From DATBLE01 sp963764565 (GTDB lineage Bacteria; Actinomycetota; Thermoleophilia; Gaiellales; Gaiellaceae), in contig CAVXTD010000002.1 of the NCBI GenBank assembly GCA_963764565.1, forward strand, positions 186,001-250,000: 64,000 bases of DNA, written 5' to 3'. The notes beneath the pieces were generated by a model. That model ran no database searches. It was not told the DNA's origin and worked only from the letters and a program-made list of their open reading frames with translations. Positions 26,063-35,316 of this stretch are shown in pieces. Made by a program: the position numbers and the translations under genes. Position 1 is the stretch's first letter. Each line of letters begins with the position of its first letter.

Positions 26063-27545
26063 GTGCCGACCGAACATCGGAAGCTGATCGTCGTCTCGAA
26101 TCGAGGCCCGGTTTCCTACGGCCGCGCCGAGGATGGGACCCGGACCGCCCGCCGCGGCGGGGGCGGCCTCGTCACCGCACTCCGCCCGCTCGTCTCGCGC
26201 TACGAGGTCACGTGGATCGCGAGCGCGATGACGGACGAGGATCGCGCAGTCGGCGCCGAGGGGCGACGCGGTCGCGGAGACGGGCCGGGACGGGACGCCC
26301 TACCGGCTCCGGCTGGTCACGCACGATCCCGCCACCTTCGACCGCTACTACAACGTCTACGCGAACCCGACCCTGTGGTTCCTTCAGCACTACCTCTGGG
26401 ACCTCGCCCGGGCACCCAGCCACGACGCCCGGCTGCACGAGGCCTGGGCGAGCTACCAGGCGGTCAACGACGCGTTCGCCGAAGCAGTCGTCGAGGAGCT
26501 CGACGGCTCGCCTGAAGCGGCGGTCTGGTTTCACGACTACCACCTCTATCTCGCACCGCGGGCCGTCCGTCAGGCGCGCCCCGACGCGACGCTTGCGCAC
26601 TTCGTGCACATCCCGTGGCCGGAGGCCGACTACTGGAGCGTCCTACCTGAACCCGCTCGCCGAGCGATCCACGACGGACTGCTTGCGAACGACGTCCTCG
26701 GCTTCCACACCCACCGCTGGCGGGACAACTTCGTCTCGTCCGCGCAGGCCGTGCTCGGCAAGGTTTCCGAGGCGGGCGACGGGCTCGTCGAGCACGAGGG
26801 CGGGCGCACGATCGTGAACGCGCACCCGATCTCGGTCGACACGGCGGAGTTCGCCGAGCTCGCCGAGAGTCCCGATGTCGTCGCCGAGCAGCGCGACATC
26901 GAGGAGCACCGCACCGAGCGGATGGTGCTTCGCGTCGACCGGACCGACCCCTCGAAGAACATCGTGCGGGGCTTCCGGGCGTTCGAGCTCTATCTCGATC
27001 AGCATCCGGAGGCGCACGGTCGAGTCGGGATGCTCGCGCTGCTCGACCCTTCGCGGCAGGACATTCCCCAATACCGGGCGTACCTCGACGAGATCGACGC
27101 GGCGGTTCGCGAGATCAACGATCGTCTCGGAGCGGCGGACTGGCAGCCGATCCGCCTCGAGTCCCGAGATCATTTTGCGCGCTCGGTCGCCGCCTACAAG
27201 CTGTACGACGTCCTGCTCGTGAACGCGGTCTTCGACGGCCTGAACCTCGTGGCGAAGGAGGCGCCGCTCGTCAACGAGCGCGACGGCGTGCTGATCCTCT
27301 CCGAGAACGCCGGCGCGTGCGAGGAGCTCGGCCGCTGGGCGCTGACGGTCAACCCGTTCGACGTCGTCGCTCAGGCGGCAGCGATCCACGAGGCACTCGA
27401 GCTGCCGGCTTCCGAGCGGCGAGCCCGGGCCGAGGCGATTCGCGCGCAGGTCCGCGAGCACGATCTGGAGCGGTGGCTCTCAGAGCAGCTCGCCGATCTC
27501 GACCGGGTCGCGCCACCTGCCCCCAGCTACGATCGCCGCAGGTGA
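26063..27545 (+). CDS. otsA: Trehalose-6-phosphate synthase, frameshifted
   Basis: A GT20 enzyme joining UDP- or ADP-glucose and glucose-6-phosphate to trehalose-6-phosphate in the cytosol. Motifs in order: VVSNRGPVS at the N-terminus, FHDYHLYLAPR, FVHIPWPE, LLANDVLGFHT, RVDRTDPSKNI and FDGLNLVAKEAP. A one-base shift lies at the G run 26260-26263: removing one G joins VGAEGDAVAETG in frame. Read through it has about 493 residues, normal for OtsA. No trehalose phosphatase is next to it; moaC follows in a GTGA overlap. Confidence 0.93.
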
Positions 27546-27988
27546 GCGACCTCTCGCACGTCGACGAGGCGGGCGGCGTCCGGATGGTGGACGTCGGCGA
27601 AAAGCCGCTGTCGCGTCGCCGGGCGGTGGCTGCGGCGACCGTACGGATGGCGCCGGAGACGGCGCAGCGCCTCCGGGAGTTGCCCAAGGGCGACGCGCTC
27701 GCGACCGCCCAGCTCGCCGGGATCATGGCGGCGAAGCGCACCTCCGAGCTGATCCCGCTCTGCCATCCGCTGCCACTGTCCCACGTCGAGGTCACGGTCG
27801 CGGTCGGCGACGACGGGGTGGAGATCACCGCCGCGGCCGAGACGACCGCGCAGACCGGGGTCGAGATGGAGGCGCTCACTGCCGCGACCGTGGCCGCACT
27901 GACGGTCTACGACATGGCGAAGGCGATCGACAAGGCGATGTCGATCGACGCAGTTCATTTGGTCGAGAAGACCAAGGAGAAGCTGTGA
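27542..27988 (+). CDS. moaC: Cyclic pyranopterin monophosphate synthase
   Basis: The 148-residue protein has the MoaC signatures LIPLCHPLPLSHVEV, GVEMEALTAATVAALTVYDM and AKAIDKAM. It makes cPMP in molybdenum cofactor synthesis, working after MoaA. Length is typical. GTG 27542 overlaps the otsA stop as GTGA, and the next gene (mogA type) belongs to the same pathway. Confidence 0.96.
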   Translation: MSDLSHVDEAGGVRMVDVGEKPLSRRRAVAAATVRMAPETAQRLRELPKGDALATAQLAGIMAAKRTSELIPLCHPLPLSHVEVTVAVGDDGVEITAAAETTAQTGVEMEALTAATVAALTVYDMAKAIDKAMSIDAVHLVEKTKEKL

Positions 27989-28467
27989 AGGCGGCGGTGC
28001 TGACCGTCTCCGACGGCGTTTCGGGCGGAACGCGTGAGGATCGCAGCGGTGCCGTCCTCGCGGAGCTGCTCGCCGAGGAGGGATTCGAGGTCGTACGCCG
28101 GGTCGTCCCGGACGAGCGGGACGCGATCGCCGATGCGATCGCCGAGCTCGCCGACGAGGCGTCGGTCGTCCTGACGACCGGCGGAACCGGCCTCGGGCCG
28201 CGCGACGTGACGCCCGAGGCGACCGCCGAGGTGATCGAGCGGGCCGCGCCCGGGATCGCGGAGGCGATCCGCGCCGACTCGATCGCGAAGACACCGCACG
28301 CGCTGCTCTCGCGCGGGATCGCGGGCGTGCGGGGCTCGGCGCTCGTGGTCAACCTGCCAGGGTCGCCCGGGGGGTGCCGCGACGGCTTCGAGATCCTGCG
28401 GCCGGCTCTGCACCACGCGCTGGAGCTGCTCGCCGGCGAGCAGACCCCGGCCCACCGCCAGACGTGA
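27985..28467 (+). CDS. MogA/MoaB-type molybdenum cofactor protein
   Basis: The 160-residue protein has the molybdopterin-binding fold motifs LTVSDGVSGGTREDRSG, TTGGTGLGPRDVTPEAT and NLPGSPGG. Such proteins adenylylate molybdopterin before molybdenum insertion. GTG 27985 overlaps the moaC stop. An interspersed hairpin element follows the gene. Confidence 0.9.
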   Translation: MKAAVLTVSDGVSGGTREDRSGAVLAELLAEEGFEVVRRVVPDERDAIADAIAELADEASVVLTTGGTGLGPRDVTPEATAEVIERAAPGIAEAIRADSIAKTPHALLSRGIAGVRGSALVVNLPGSPGGCRDGFEILRPALHHALELLAGEQTPAHRQT

Positions 28468-28527
28468 AGTCGCTCGCCGCAGGCCTGTGGCGCGATGCCG
28501 GGCTAAGCCCGGCATCGCTGCCGGCAA

Positions 28528-28636
28528 GCTCGACCTCGCTCCCGTGCGGGAAACCATGTTTCCCCCACGAACCCCCTTCTTGCAGAGGCCGGTACTCATG
28601 GGGGAACCTCCCGGTTCCCCCGGGCCCCCTCCCGGG
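28528..28636. repeat. Interspersed twin-hairpin element, copy 1
   Basis: Hairpin 1 (28544-28568) is GTGCGGGAAAC-CAT-GTTTCCCCCAC, one mismatch. Then comes CCCCCTTCTTGCAGAGGCC, and hairpin 2 (28600-28621) is GGGGGAACC-TCCC-GGTTCCCCC. The same order recurs at 30.3 kb and, partly decayed, at 36.3 kb. This copy lies between mogA and mqnP, ending 25 bases before the mqnP start. Just upstream at about 28496-28513 is another palindrome (GATGCCGGGC-TAA-GCCCGGCATC). Confidence 0.8.
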
Positions 28637-28660
28637 CGATCACGGGCCAGAGGGCGGCCG

Positions 28661-29521
28661 ATGATCGCTCTGGAGGCTCCGCGCCGCTTCGCCTCGCTCG
28701 TCAAGATCGAGCACACCGTCTTCGCGTTGCCGTTCGCCTACGCCGGCGCCTTCCTGGCAGTCGACGGGGTGCCGAGCGCACACGACCTGGTCTGGATCAC
28801 GCTCGCGATGGTCGGCGCCCGCTCACTGGCGATGGCGCTGAACCGGCTGATCGACGCACAGATCGACGCACGCAACCCCCGGACCGCGGGCCGCGAGCTA
28901 CCGGCGGGCAGGCTGACCTCGGCTCAGGTCGTCTTCTTCTGCCTGGCGGCGTTGGCGCTCTTCGTCGCCGCGGTCTGGCAGCTCGACCCGCTCGTGCGCT
29001 GGCTGTGGCCGATCCCGGTTGCGGCGTTCGTCGTCTACCCGTACCTGAAGCGGCTCACGTGGCTGGCACACCTCTGGCTCGGTGCGGTCGACGGCCTCGC
29101 GCCGGTGGGGGCCTGGGCGGCAATTCGCGGCGACCTGCCATGGCAGGCTTGGGCGCTGGGCGGGGCGGTGGCGGCGTGGATCGCCGGCTTCGACCTCTTC
29201 TATGCGCTGTTCGACGTCGAAGTCGACCGGGAGCAGGGCCTGCACTCGTGGGCGACCCGATGGGGCGTAGGGGGCGCATTCGCCGGCGCGCGGGCGCTGC
29301 ACGTCGCCACGATCGGGCTGCTCGTCGCGGTCGGGCTCGGCCTTTCGGTCGGAGCGCTCTACTGGGCCGGGGTTGCGGTGGTCGCCGCGCTCCTCGTCTA
29401 CGAGCATCTGCTCGTGCGGCCCGGCGACCTTCGCCGTCTGAACGCCGCGTTCTTCACGATGAACGGCGTGATCAGCGTTGCGTTCTTTGCGCTCATCCTC
29501 GCCGACGTCGTCGCGTCGTGA
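28661..29521 (+). CDS. mqnP: UbiA-family prenyltransferase, MqnP-like
   Basis: The 286-residue membrane protein has the two Asp motifs of UbiA enzymes, NRLIDAQIDARNPRT and FDVEVDREQGLHS, and about eight hydrophobic segments. The family attaches a polyprenyl chain to an aromatic acid; the sequence pattern (ALNRLIDAQIDA, GRELPAG) is that of the MqnP-type enzymes of futalosine-route menaquinone synthesis. The ATG is preceded by GAGGG. ccmA follows. The exact acceptor is inferred. Confidence 0.85.
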   Translation: MIALEAPRRFASLVKIEHTVFALPFAYAGAFLAVDGVPSAHDLVWITLAMVGARSLAMALNRLIDAQIDARNPRTAGRELPAGRLTSAQVVFFCLAALALFVAAVWQLDPLVRWLWPIPVAAFVVYPYLKRLTWLAHLWLGAVDGLAPVGAWAAIRGDLPWQAWALGGAVAAWIAGFDLFYALFDVEVDREQGLHSWATRWGVGGAFAGARALHVATIGLLVAVGLGLSVGALYWAGVAVVAALLVYEHLLVRPGDLRRLNAAFFTMNGVISVAFFALILADVVAS

Positions 29522-29660
29522 CGCTTCCAGCGCACTTCCGCAACACACGTGTGCGATTTTCCGCGCTAGGCTCGCAGTGGGGAGGAGGCCGGGAGCACCT
29601 GGCCAGGGACAGGTCCGGTGAGAACACGGCCGGCACCGGCACGACCGGGAAGGGACGCCG

Positions 29661-30245
29661 ATGATCGAGGCCCGCAAGCTCGGCCGCACCTACGGCACGA
29701 AGCACGTCATCCGCGACCTCGATCTCGACGTTCCTCGAGGCAGCTTCCTGCTCGTCACCGGCCCGAACGGCTCGGGCAAGACGACGCTGCTTCGCCTCGT
29801 CGCCGGTCTGCTCGTGCCGACGGCCGGCGATCTCCGCGTCGGCACCTCGCGCGAGCGCATCGGCTTCCTCGGCCACGAGCCGCTCGTCTACCGCGAGCTG
29901 ACCGCGCTCGAGAACCTCGACCTGTACGGGCGCCTCTACCGCGTCCCCGAGCGGCGCGAGCGCATCGGCATGCTGCTCGAGCGCTTCGGGCTCTGGGAGG
30001 CGCGCAACCAGCGAGCCGACTCGTTCTCCCGCGGGATGCTCCAACGCCTCGCGCTGTGCCGCACCCTGCTCCACGACCCCGAACTGCTCGTCCTCGACGA
30101 GCCGTTCAGCGCCCTCGACGAGGAGGGCTCGGCACTCCTCGACCGCGAGCTGGCCGAGCTGCGGCCGCGTGCGACCTTCCTCGTCTCCACCCATGATCCC
30201 GACCGGGTCGCGGCACTCGCCACGGACCGGCTCGCCTTCGCATGA
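29661..30245 (+). CDS. ccmA: Heme exporter ATP-binding protein
   Basis: The 194-residue ABC ATPase has Walker A GPNGSGKTTLLRL, Q-loop-region GFLGHEPLVYRELTALENL, signature SFSRGMLQRLALCRTLL (SRGM replaces SGGQ, as in CcmA), Walker B LLVLDEPFSALD and H-loop STHD. With CcmB and CcmC it moves heme across the membrane for cytochrome c maturation system I. GGAAGGGA precedes the ATG. ccmB follows after a repeat element. Confidence 0.93.
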   Translation: MIEARKLGRTYGTKHVIRDLDLDVPRGSFLLVTGPNGSGKTTLLRLVAGLLVPTAGDLRVGTSRERIGFLGHEPLVYRELTALENLDLYGRLYRVPERRERIGMLLERFGLWEARNQRADSFSRGMLQRLALCRTLLHDPELLVLDEPFSALDEEGSALLDRELAELRPRATFLVSTHDPDRVAALATDRLAFA

Positions 30246-30254
30246 CCCGTCGCT

Positions 30255-30362
30255 CGCTTGCAGCTCGCTCTCGTGGGGGAAACCAGGTTTCCCCCACGTA
30301 CCCCCTTCTTCCAGAGGCCGATGCTGATGGGGGAACCTCACGGTTCCCCCCTGCCCCTCCCC
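30255..30362. repeat. Interspersed twin-hairpin element, copy 2
   Basis: This is the best-preserved copy. Hairpin 1 (30273-30297) has perfect 11-base arms GTGGGGGAAAC and GTTTCCCCCAC around CAG. CCCCCTTCTTCCAGAGGCC follows. Hairpin 2 (30329-30350) has perfect 9-base arms GGGGGAACC and GGTTCCCCC around TCAC. It fills the gap between ccmA and ccmB, which are normally adjacent, and ends about 22 bases before the ccmB ATG. Confidence 0.85.
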
Positions 30363-30384
30363 CGGGTCACGTGCGAGGACGCGC

Positions 30385-31026
30385 ATGACCCGCTACCTCT
30401 CCGACGTCGCCGTGCTCGCCCGCAAGGACCTGCGGCTCGAGCTGCGGGCGCGCAACACCGTCCCCGCCATGCTCCTCTTCGTCATCGCCGCGCTGGTCGT
30501 CTTCCATTTCGCGCTGCCGGCGGACAGCTCCGAGCTCGCCGCGAAGGGCCTGCTCTGGGTGGCGATCGTGTTCACCGCGCTGCTCGGGCTGACCCGCGCG
30601 TTCGTCGCCGAGCGCGAGCAGCGCCTGATCGACGGGCTGCTGCTCGCCCCGTGCGATCGGAGCGCGATCTGGCTCGCGAAATCGCTGTCCGTGCTCGGCT
30701 TCCTCGTTGTCGCCGAGCTCGTCGCCCTGCCCGCCTTCGCGATCTTCTTCTCGGGGATCGACGGCTCCACGATCGCCGGCGTCGCGCTCGCAGATCTCGG
30801 GATCTGCGCCGTCGGCACCGTCCTGGCGGCGATGGCCGTCGCCGGCCGCGCCCGCGAATTGCTGCTGCCGCTCCTCTTCCTGCCGCTTGCGATCCCGATC
30901 GTCGTCGGCGGCGTCGGCGCCAGCGTGGCGGCCGAACCCGGCCGTTACCTGGGGTTTCTCGCGCTCTACGACGCCGTCTTTGCGATCATCTCCTGGGCCT
31001 CCTTTGAGTACGTCGTTACGGAATAA
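30385..31026 (+). CDS. ccmB: Heme exporter membrane subunit
   Basis: The 213-residue integral membrane protein has the CcmB start (VLARKDLRLELRARNTVPAM), ALLGLTRAFVAEREQRLIDGL and about six helices including LLLPLLFLPLAIPIVVGGV. It is the permease partner of CcmA. The 140-base gap to ccmA is occupied by a repeat element, so the two may still be one transcript. Confidence 0.93.
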   Translation: MTRYLSDVAVLARKDLRLELRARNTVPAMLLFVIAALVVFHFALPADSSELAAKGLLWVAIVFTALLGLTRAFVAEREQRLIDGLLLAPCDRSAIWLAKSLSVLGFLVVAELVALPAFAIFFSGIDGSTIAGVALADLGICAVGTVLAAMAVAGRARELLLPLLFLPLAIPIVVGGVGASVAAEPGRYLGFLALYDAVFAIISWASFEYVVTE

Positions 31027-31762
31027 CAGGGTTCCGCTGCTCGCGGGCCTCGCCGCAGCCCTGCTGTGCGCTGCAATCGCGCTGACCTTCTTCTACGCGC
31101 CGGTCGACCAGGACGGCCTGAACCAGAAGATCTTCTACTTCCACGTCCCGATCGCCCTGACCGCCTACGCCTGCTTCGGCTGGGGCGCGTGGAAGGGAGT
31201 GCTCCATCTCTGGAAGGGGAGCCCCGGCGCCGACCTGGAGAGCTACGTGGCCATCCACCTCGGCGTCATCTTCGGAGCGATGACCCTGATCACCGGCTCG
31301 CTCTGGGCGAAGTACCGCTGGGGTCACTGGTGGCTGTGGAGCGAGAAGCAGCTCGTGCTCTTCCTCGTCCTCTTCCTCTTCTACTCGGCCTACTTCATGC
31401 TCCGCTACTCGGTCGAGCCCGGCCCGCAGCGCGCGAACATTTCCTCGGTGTACGCGATCTTCGGCGTGATCCTGATCCCGATCAGCTTCCTCGCGATCCG
31501 CCTCGCGAACGAGTACATCCACCCGGTCGCGTTCAACCGGCACGGGCCGCAGATGGCCGGCTCGCAGTTCTTCACCTTCTGCATCTGCCTGGCGGCGATG
31601 CTGGCGCTCTTCGCCGCGCTCTACAACTTCGAGCTGGCCGGGAAGCGGCTCGACGCCCGCCTGCGCGAGCTGCGGGAGCTGCTCTGGCATGAGCAGCCGA
31701 GGAGAAGTACGTCGCCGCCGCGTACCTCGTCGTCTTCGCCTTCGTCGTCGTCTACTTCGTGA
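31004..31762 (+). CDS. ccmC: Cytochrome c maturation heme-handling protein
   Basis: CcmC presents heme for transfer to the heme chaperone. The protein has six helices and the Trp-rich segment YRWGHWWLWSEKQL between HLGVIFGAMTLITGSLWAK and LFLFYSAYFMLRYSVE. Probable heme-ligand His residues lie in FYFHVPIALTAY and EYIHPVAF. I placed the start at TTG 31004, inside the end of ccmB, because no other start precedes RVPLLAGLAAALL. The C-terminus after LLWHEQ overlaps ccmD in another frame; if ccmD has a sequencing error, the true ccmC end may differ. Confidence 0.88.
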   Translation: MSTSLRNNRVPLLAGLAAALLCAAIALTFFYAPVDQDGLNQKIFYFHVPIALTAYACFGWGAWKGVLHLWKGSPGADLESYVAIHLGVIFGAMTLITGSLWAKYRWGHWWLWSEKQLVLFLVLFLFYSAYFMLRYSVEPGPQRANISSVYAIFGVILIPISFLAIRLANEYIHPVAFNRHGPQMAGSQFFTFCICLAAMLALFAALYNFELAGKRLDARLRELRELLWHEQPRRSTSPPRTSSSSPSSSSTS

Positions 31763-31839
31763 TCATGGCGCTGAAGCTGTCGCGGCTCGAGCGCGAGGTC
31801 GGCGAGCTGGCCGAGCTCGCCCGGAAGCGCGCCGAATGA
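31689..31839 (+). CDS. ccmD: CcmD-like small membrane protein, frameshifted
   Basis: The frame EKYVAAAYLVVFAFVVVYFV followed by IMALKLSRLEREVGELAELA has the single helix and charged coil of CcmD, which stabilises the CcmABC complex. It has no start codon of its own. ATG 31689 (MSS) lies one frame away, and deleting one base near 31698 gives MSSEEKYVAAAY, a sensible CcmD start. Its TGA overlaps the ATG of the next gene as ATGA. Confidence 0.7.
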
Positions 31840-32624
31840 TCGAGCTGCTCTTCTGGCCCGCTCTCCTCGCCTACGGGGAGGCCGCCGTCGCCTACGCGGG
31901 AGACGCACGCCGGCCCGGGACCGCCGGGCGGCTTGCCACCTGGGGCGTTCGCCTCGGCTGGCTGCTCCAGACCGCCCTTCTCGTCGTCCAGGCGGCGCGC
32001 GCCGACGGATTCCCCTGGGCGACGTGGGCCGGCTCGCTGAACCTCTTCGTCTGGCTCGTGGTCAGCGTGTACCTCGTCTGGGGCTGCCGGACGCGCTACC
32101 GCCTGCTCGGCCTCGCCGTGATGCCGCTGGCGGCCGCCTTGCTCGTCCTCGCCCGCGTCGGCGGAGGAACAGGCGACGGGAGCCACAGCGACTACTCGAC
32201 CGTCTTCCTCGTCATCCACGTCGGGCTCGTCTCGCTTGCGTTTGCGGCCTTCACGCTGGCCGCCGCCCTCTCCGGGCTCTACCTCTGGCAGGAGCGCCGG
32301 CTGAAGGCCCACCGCCCCGGCTCACTGCTCGGCCGCGCGCCCTCGCTCGTCACGCTCGAGACGCTCGCCGGCCGCACGATCGCGGTCGCGCTGCCGGCCC
32401 TCACCGCCGGGATCGTCGCCGGCCTCGTTCGCCTCCGCCACGACGGCGGATCCGTCGACGCGCTGATGGCGGTCACGCTCGGAACCTGGGTGGTCTACGG
32501 CGCCTACCTCGTCCTTCGCTACGAAGCGGGCTGGCGCGGGCGCCGGGCCGCCTACCTCGCCCTCGCCGGCTTCGCGCTCGTGATCGTCGCGCGCGTCGGC
32601 CTCCAGCTCACCCACTTCTCCTGA
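31836..32624 (+). CDS. CcsA/CcmC-type cytochrome c assembly protein (HemX-like)
   Basis: The 262-residue membrane protein has about eight helices, the motif GFPWATWAGSLNLFVWLVVS in place of the WWD region, and IHVGLVSLAFAAFTLAAALS with a probable heme-ligand His. It belongs to the CcsA/HemX family. Position directly before hemA is typical of HemX, which modulates glutamyl-tRNA reductase; position after ccmABCD suggests cytochrome c assembly. Either role fits. Confidence 0.85.
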   Translation: MIELLFWPALLAYGEAAVAYAGDARRPGTAGRLATWGVRLGWLLQTALLVVQAARADGFPWATWAGSLNLFVWLVVSVYLVWGCRTRYRLLGLAVMPLAAALLVLARVGGGTGDGSHSDYSTVFLVIHVGLVSLAFAAFTLAAALSGLYLWQERRLKAHRPGSLLGRAPSLVTLETLAGRTIAVALPALTAGIVAGLVRLRHDGGSVDALMAVTLGTWVVYGAYLVLRYEAGWRGRRAAYLALAGFALVIVARVGLQLTHFS

Positions 32625-32628
32625 GCCG

Positions 32629-33873
32629 ATGAACCTGCACCTCGTCGGACTCTCACACCAGGGCACGCCCGTCGCGGTGCGCGAGCGGGCGTTCGTCCCG
32701 CTTCCCGAGGCCGCGGAGCTCGCGCGCCGGCTGGCCGAGGGCGGCGAGGCCGTCTGCCTCTCGACATGCAACCGCACCGAGCTCTACCTGGTCGGCGACG
32801 ACGCCGAAGCGCGCGCGCTCGGCGCGCTCGCCGAGATCAGCGGGCTTCCCGGAGAGGAGCTGGCCGCGGTCGTCTACCGCCTGGCCGACGAGTCCGCGGC
32901 CGTCCATCTCTTCCGTGTCGCCGCGGGCCTCGACTCGATGGTGCCCGGCGAGGGCGAGATCCTCGGGCAGGTTCGGACCGCATACGAGGCGGGGGCCACC
33001 GGCCCGATGCTCGACCGTCTGTTCCGGCAGGCGCTGCACGCCGGGAAGAAGGTGCGGGCCGAGACGGCGATCGCCGAGAGCCCGGCGTCCGTCTCCTCGG
33101 CCGCGGCCGCGCTCGTGCAACAGGTCTTCGGGCAGCTCGACGGCTGCCGCGTCCTCCTCGTCGGTGCCGGCCATGTCGCCGAGCTCGCCGCCCGCAGCCT
33201 GGCCGCGCGGGGAGCCCACGTCGCCTTCGTCGCGAACCGCTCGACCGAGCGCGCCGCCGCGCTCGCGGCCCGCTTCGGCGGCGAGGGAATCCCCTTCGAG
33301 CAGGCGGCCGACAGGCTGGCCGAGGTCGACGTCCTCGTCTCGTCGACCGGCTCGCCCGGACGGGCGCTCTCGCGCGAGCGCGTGGAGATCGCCCTTCGCG
33401 GCCGCAAGGGCAGGCCGCTGTTCCTGATCGACCTCGCCGTTCCCCGCGATCTCGACCCCGCGATCCACACGCTCGACGGCTGCTACCTCTACGACATCGA
33501 CGATCTCGAGTCCGTCGTCGCCGCGAGCCTGGCCGGGCGGCGGCGGGAGGCCGCCCGTGCCGAGGCGATCGTGGCGGAGGAGGCCGAGAGCTTCCGCGAA
33601 TGGTCGGCCTCGCGCGAGGTCGTCCCGGCGATCGCCACGCTGCGGGCCTGGGCCGAGGAGATCCGCGCCGCCGAGCTGGCGCGCGCGCGCGGACGCCTCG
33701 GACTGTCCGAGTCGCAGGAGGCGGCGGTCGAGTCGGTGACCGCGCAGATCGTCAACAAGCTCCTGCACCTGCCGACGATTCGCCTCAAGGAGGCGGCCGC
33801 CGGAGCCGACGGCGGGAGCTACGCCGAGACCGTCCGGCACCTGTTCGGGCTCGGCGAAGACAAGACACCCTGA
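32629..33873 (+). CDS. hemA: Glutamyl-tRNA reductase
   Basis: The 414-residue enzyme starts the C5 route to tetrapyrroles, reducing Glu-tRNA to glutamate-1-semialdehyde. The catalytic Cys is in VCLSTCNRTELYLV. GEGEILGQVRTAYEAG, an NADPH-binding RVLLVGAGHVAELAARSL and a C-terminal dimerisation region are present. Length is normal. It begins 4 bases after the ccsA stop; hemC follows with a one-base gap. Confidence 0.96.
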   Translation: MNLHLVGLSHQGTPVAVRERAFVPLPEAAELARRLAEGGEAVCLSTCNRTELYLVGDDAEARALGALAEISGLPGEELAAVVYRLADESAAVHLFRVAAGLDSMVPGEGEILGQVRTAYEAGATGPMLDRLFRQALHAGKKVRAETAIAESPASVSSAAAALVQQVFGQLDGCRVLLVGAGHVAELAARSLAARGAHVAFVANRSTERAAALAARFGGEGIPFEQAADRLAEVDVLVSSTGSPGRALSRERVEIALRGRKGRPLFLIDLAVPRDLDPAIHTLDGCYLYDIDDLESVVAASLAGRRREAARAEAIVAEEAESFREWSASREVVPAIATLRAWAEEIRAAELARARGRLGLSESQEAAVESVTAQIVNKLLHLPTIRLKEAAAGADGGSYAETVRHLFGLGEDKTP

Positions 33874-33874
33874 C

Positions 33875-34708
33875 GTGCTGCTCCGCCTCGGCTCGCGAGG
33901 CAGCCGGCTTGCGCTGACGCAGGCCTCGCTGGCCGCCGAGCTGCTCCGCGCGCCCGGCCGCGAGATCGCGCTGATGCCGATGACGACCGCCGGCGACCGC
34001 GACCGGCGCAGCCCGTTCGGCCAGATCGGTTCCCGCGGCGTGTTCGTCAAGGAGATCGAGGAGGCGCTGCTCGAGGGGCGCATCGACGCCGCCGTCCATT
34101 CGGCGAAGGACATGACCTCGTCTGACACTGACGGGCTCGTCGTCGGCGCGTATCTGGCCCGCGAGGACGCGCGTGATGCGCTCTGCGGAGCCGGCGCCCT
34201 GCGCCCGGGGATGAGGATCGGCACCGCCTCGGTCCGCCGGCGGGCGCAGCTGCTGGCACTTCAGCCCGATCTGTCGATCGAGCCGCTGCGGGGCAACATC
34301 GACACGAGGCTCCGCAAGCGCGGCGAGCGCGGCCTCGACGCGGTCGTGCTCGCCGCCTGCGGGCTCGACCGCCTCGGCCTCGGCGGCGAGATCGGGCATC
34401 GGTTCGAGCCGGACGACCTGCTCCCCGAGGCCGGCCAGGGGGCGCTGGCGGTCCAGGTGCGTGCGGGCGAGGAGGCGCTGGTCGCCTCCGCGGACGATGC
34501 GGAGACGCGGCGGCGGGTCGAGGCGGAGCGCACGTGCGTGGCGGTCGTCGGCGGCGGGTGCCTGGCACCGGTCGCCGCCCACCACGACGGAACCGTGCTC
34601 GTCGGGCTCGTCGCGGACGAGGACGGCCGCTGGGTCGAGCGGCGCTCCGGCGACGACCCGGCAGCACTCGGGGAGGAGCTCGCACGCCTGGCCTCACGAT
34701 CGTCCTGA
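33875..34708 (+). CDS. hemC: Hydroxymethylbilane synthase
   Basis: The 277-residue enzyme polymerises four porphobilinogens. Motifs: LRLGSRGSRLALTQA at the N-terminus, GRIDAAVHSAKDM with the catalytic Asp, RIGTASVRRRAQL, LRGNIDTRLRK, EAGQGALAVQ and the cofactor-binding Cys in VVGGGCLAPVAAH. It is slightly shorter than usual at the C-terminus. hemD overlaps its end as CTGA. Confidence 0.95.
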   Translation: MLLRLGSRGSRLALTQASLAAELLRAPGREIALMPMTTAGDRDRRSPFGQIGSRGVFVKEIEEALLEGRIDAAVHSAKDMTSSDTDGLVVGAYLAREDARDALCGAGALRPGMRIGTASVRRRAQLLALQPDLSIEPLRGNIDTRLRKRGERGLDAVVLAACGLDRLGLGGEIGHRFEPDDLLPEAGQGALAVQVRAGEEALVASADDAETRRRVEAERTCVAVVGGGCLAPVAAHHDGTVLVGLVADEDGRWVERRSGDDPAALGEELARLASRSS

Positions 34709-35316
34709 CCCGGCCGGAAGGCCGCAACGAGCGGCTCGCTGCCCGTCTGCGCGCGCTCGGCTACGGCGTGGTCGAGCGCCCACTCGTCGCGATCGAGCCG
34801 ATCGAGAGCGGCCCGATCGACCTGAGCGGCTACGACTGGCTGCTCTTGACGAGCGCGGCCGCCGCAGACGAGCTGAGGCACCGCGCTTCCGGCCGACCCG
34901 GGAAGGTGGCCGCGATCGGTCGCGCGACCGCCGAGGCGTGGGGCGAGGTCGATCTCGTTCCGCAGGTGTCCACACAGGAGGGCCTGCTCGCGGAGCTGCC
35001 GCGACCGGCCGGCCGGGTCCTGTTCGCCGGCGCGGAGGGAGCGCGGCGGCTGCTCGCCGACGAGCTGGGCGCGGACTTCGTCGCGCTCTACCGAACCGTT
35101 TCCGTGACGGAGGTCGAGCCGATCGAGGGCGACCTCGTCGTGCTCGCCTCACCGTCGGCCGCGCGCGCGCTCGCCGAGCGGGAGCGCGGGATCCCGGTCG
35201 TGTCGATCGGCCCCGAGACCTCCGCCGCTGCCCGGGCCGCGGGACTGCGGATCGCGGCCGAGGCGCAGACGCACGACCTCGACGGTCTCGTTTCGGCGGT
35301 GGTCGAAGCGGGGTAG
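34705..35316 (+). CDS. hemD: Uroporphyrinogen-III synthase
   Basis: About 203 residues. LTRPEGRNERLAARLRALGY is the usual HemD start; LLLTSAAAADELRH, RVLFAGAEGARRLL and VVLASPSAARALAE match the two-domain fold. It closes hydroxymethylbilane to uroporphyrinogen III. There is no ATG, GTG or TTG at the start. The candidate is CTG 34705, overlapping the hemC TGA as CTGA; the previous in-frame codons CTC ACG ATC GTC are not starts. It is short for the family (about 240-260 residues). Confidence 0.88.
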   Translation: MTRPEGRNERLAARLRALGYGVVERPLVAIEPIESGPIDLSGYDWLLLTSAAAADELRHRASGRPGKVAAIGRATAEAWGEVDLVPQVSTQEGLLAELPRPAGRVLFAGAEGARRLLADELGADFVALYRTVSVTEVEPIEGDLVVLASPSAARALAERERGIPVVSIGPETSAAARAAGLRIAAEAQTHDLDGLVSAVVEAG

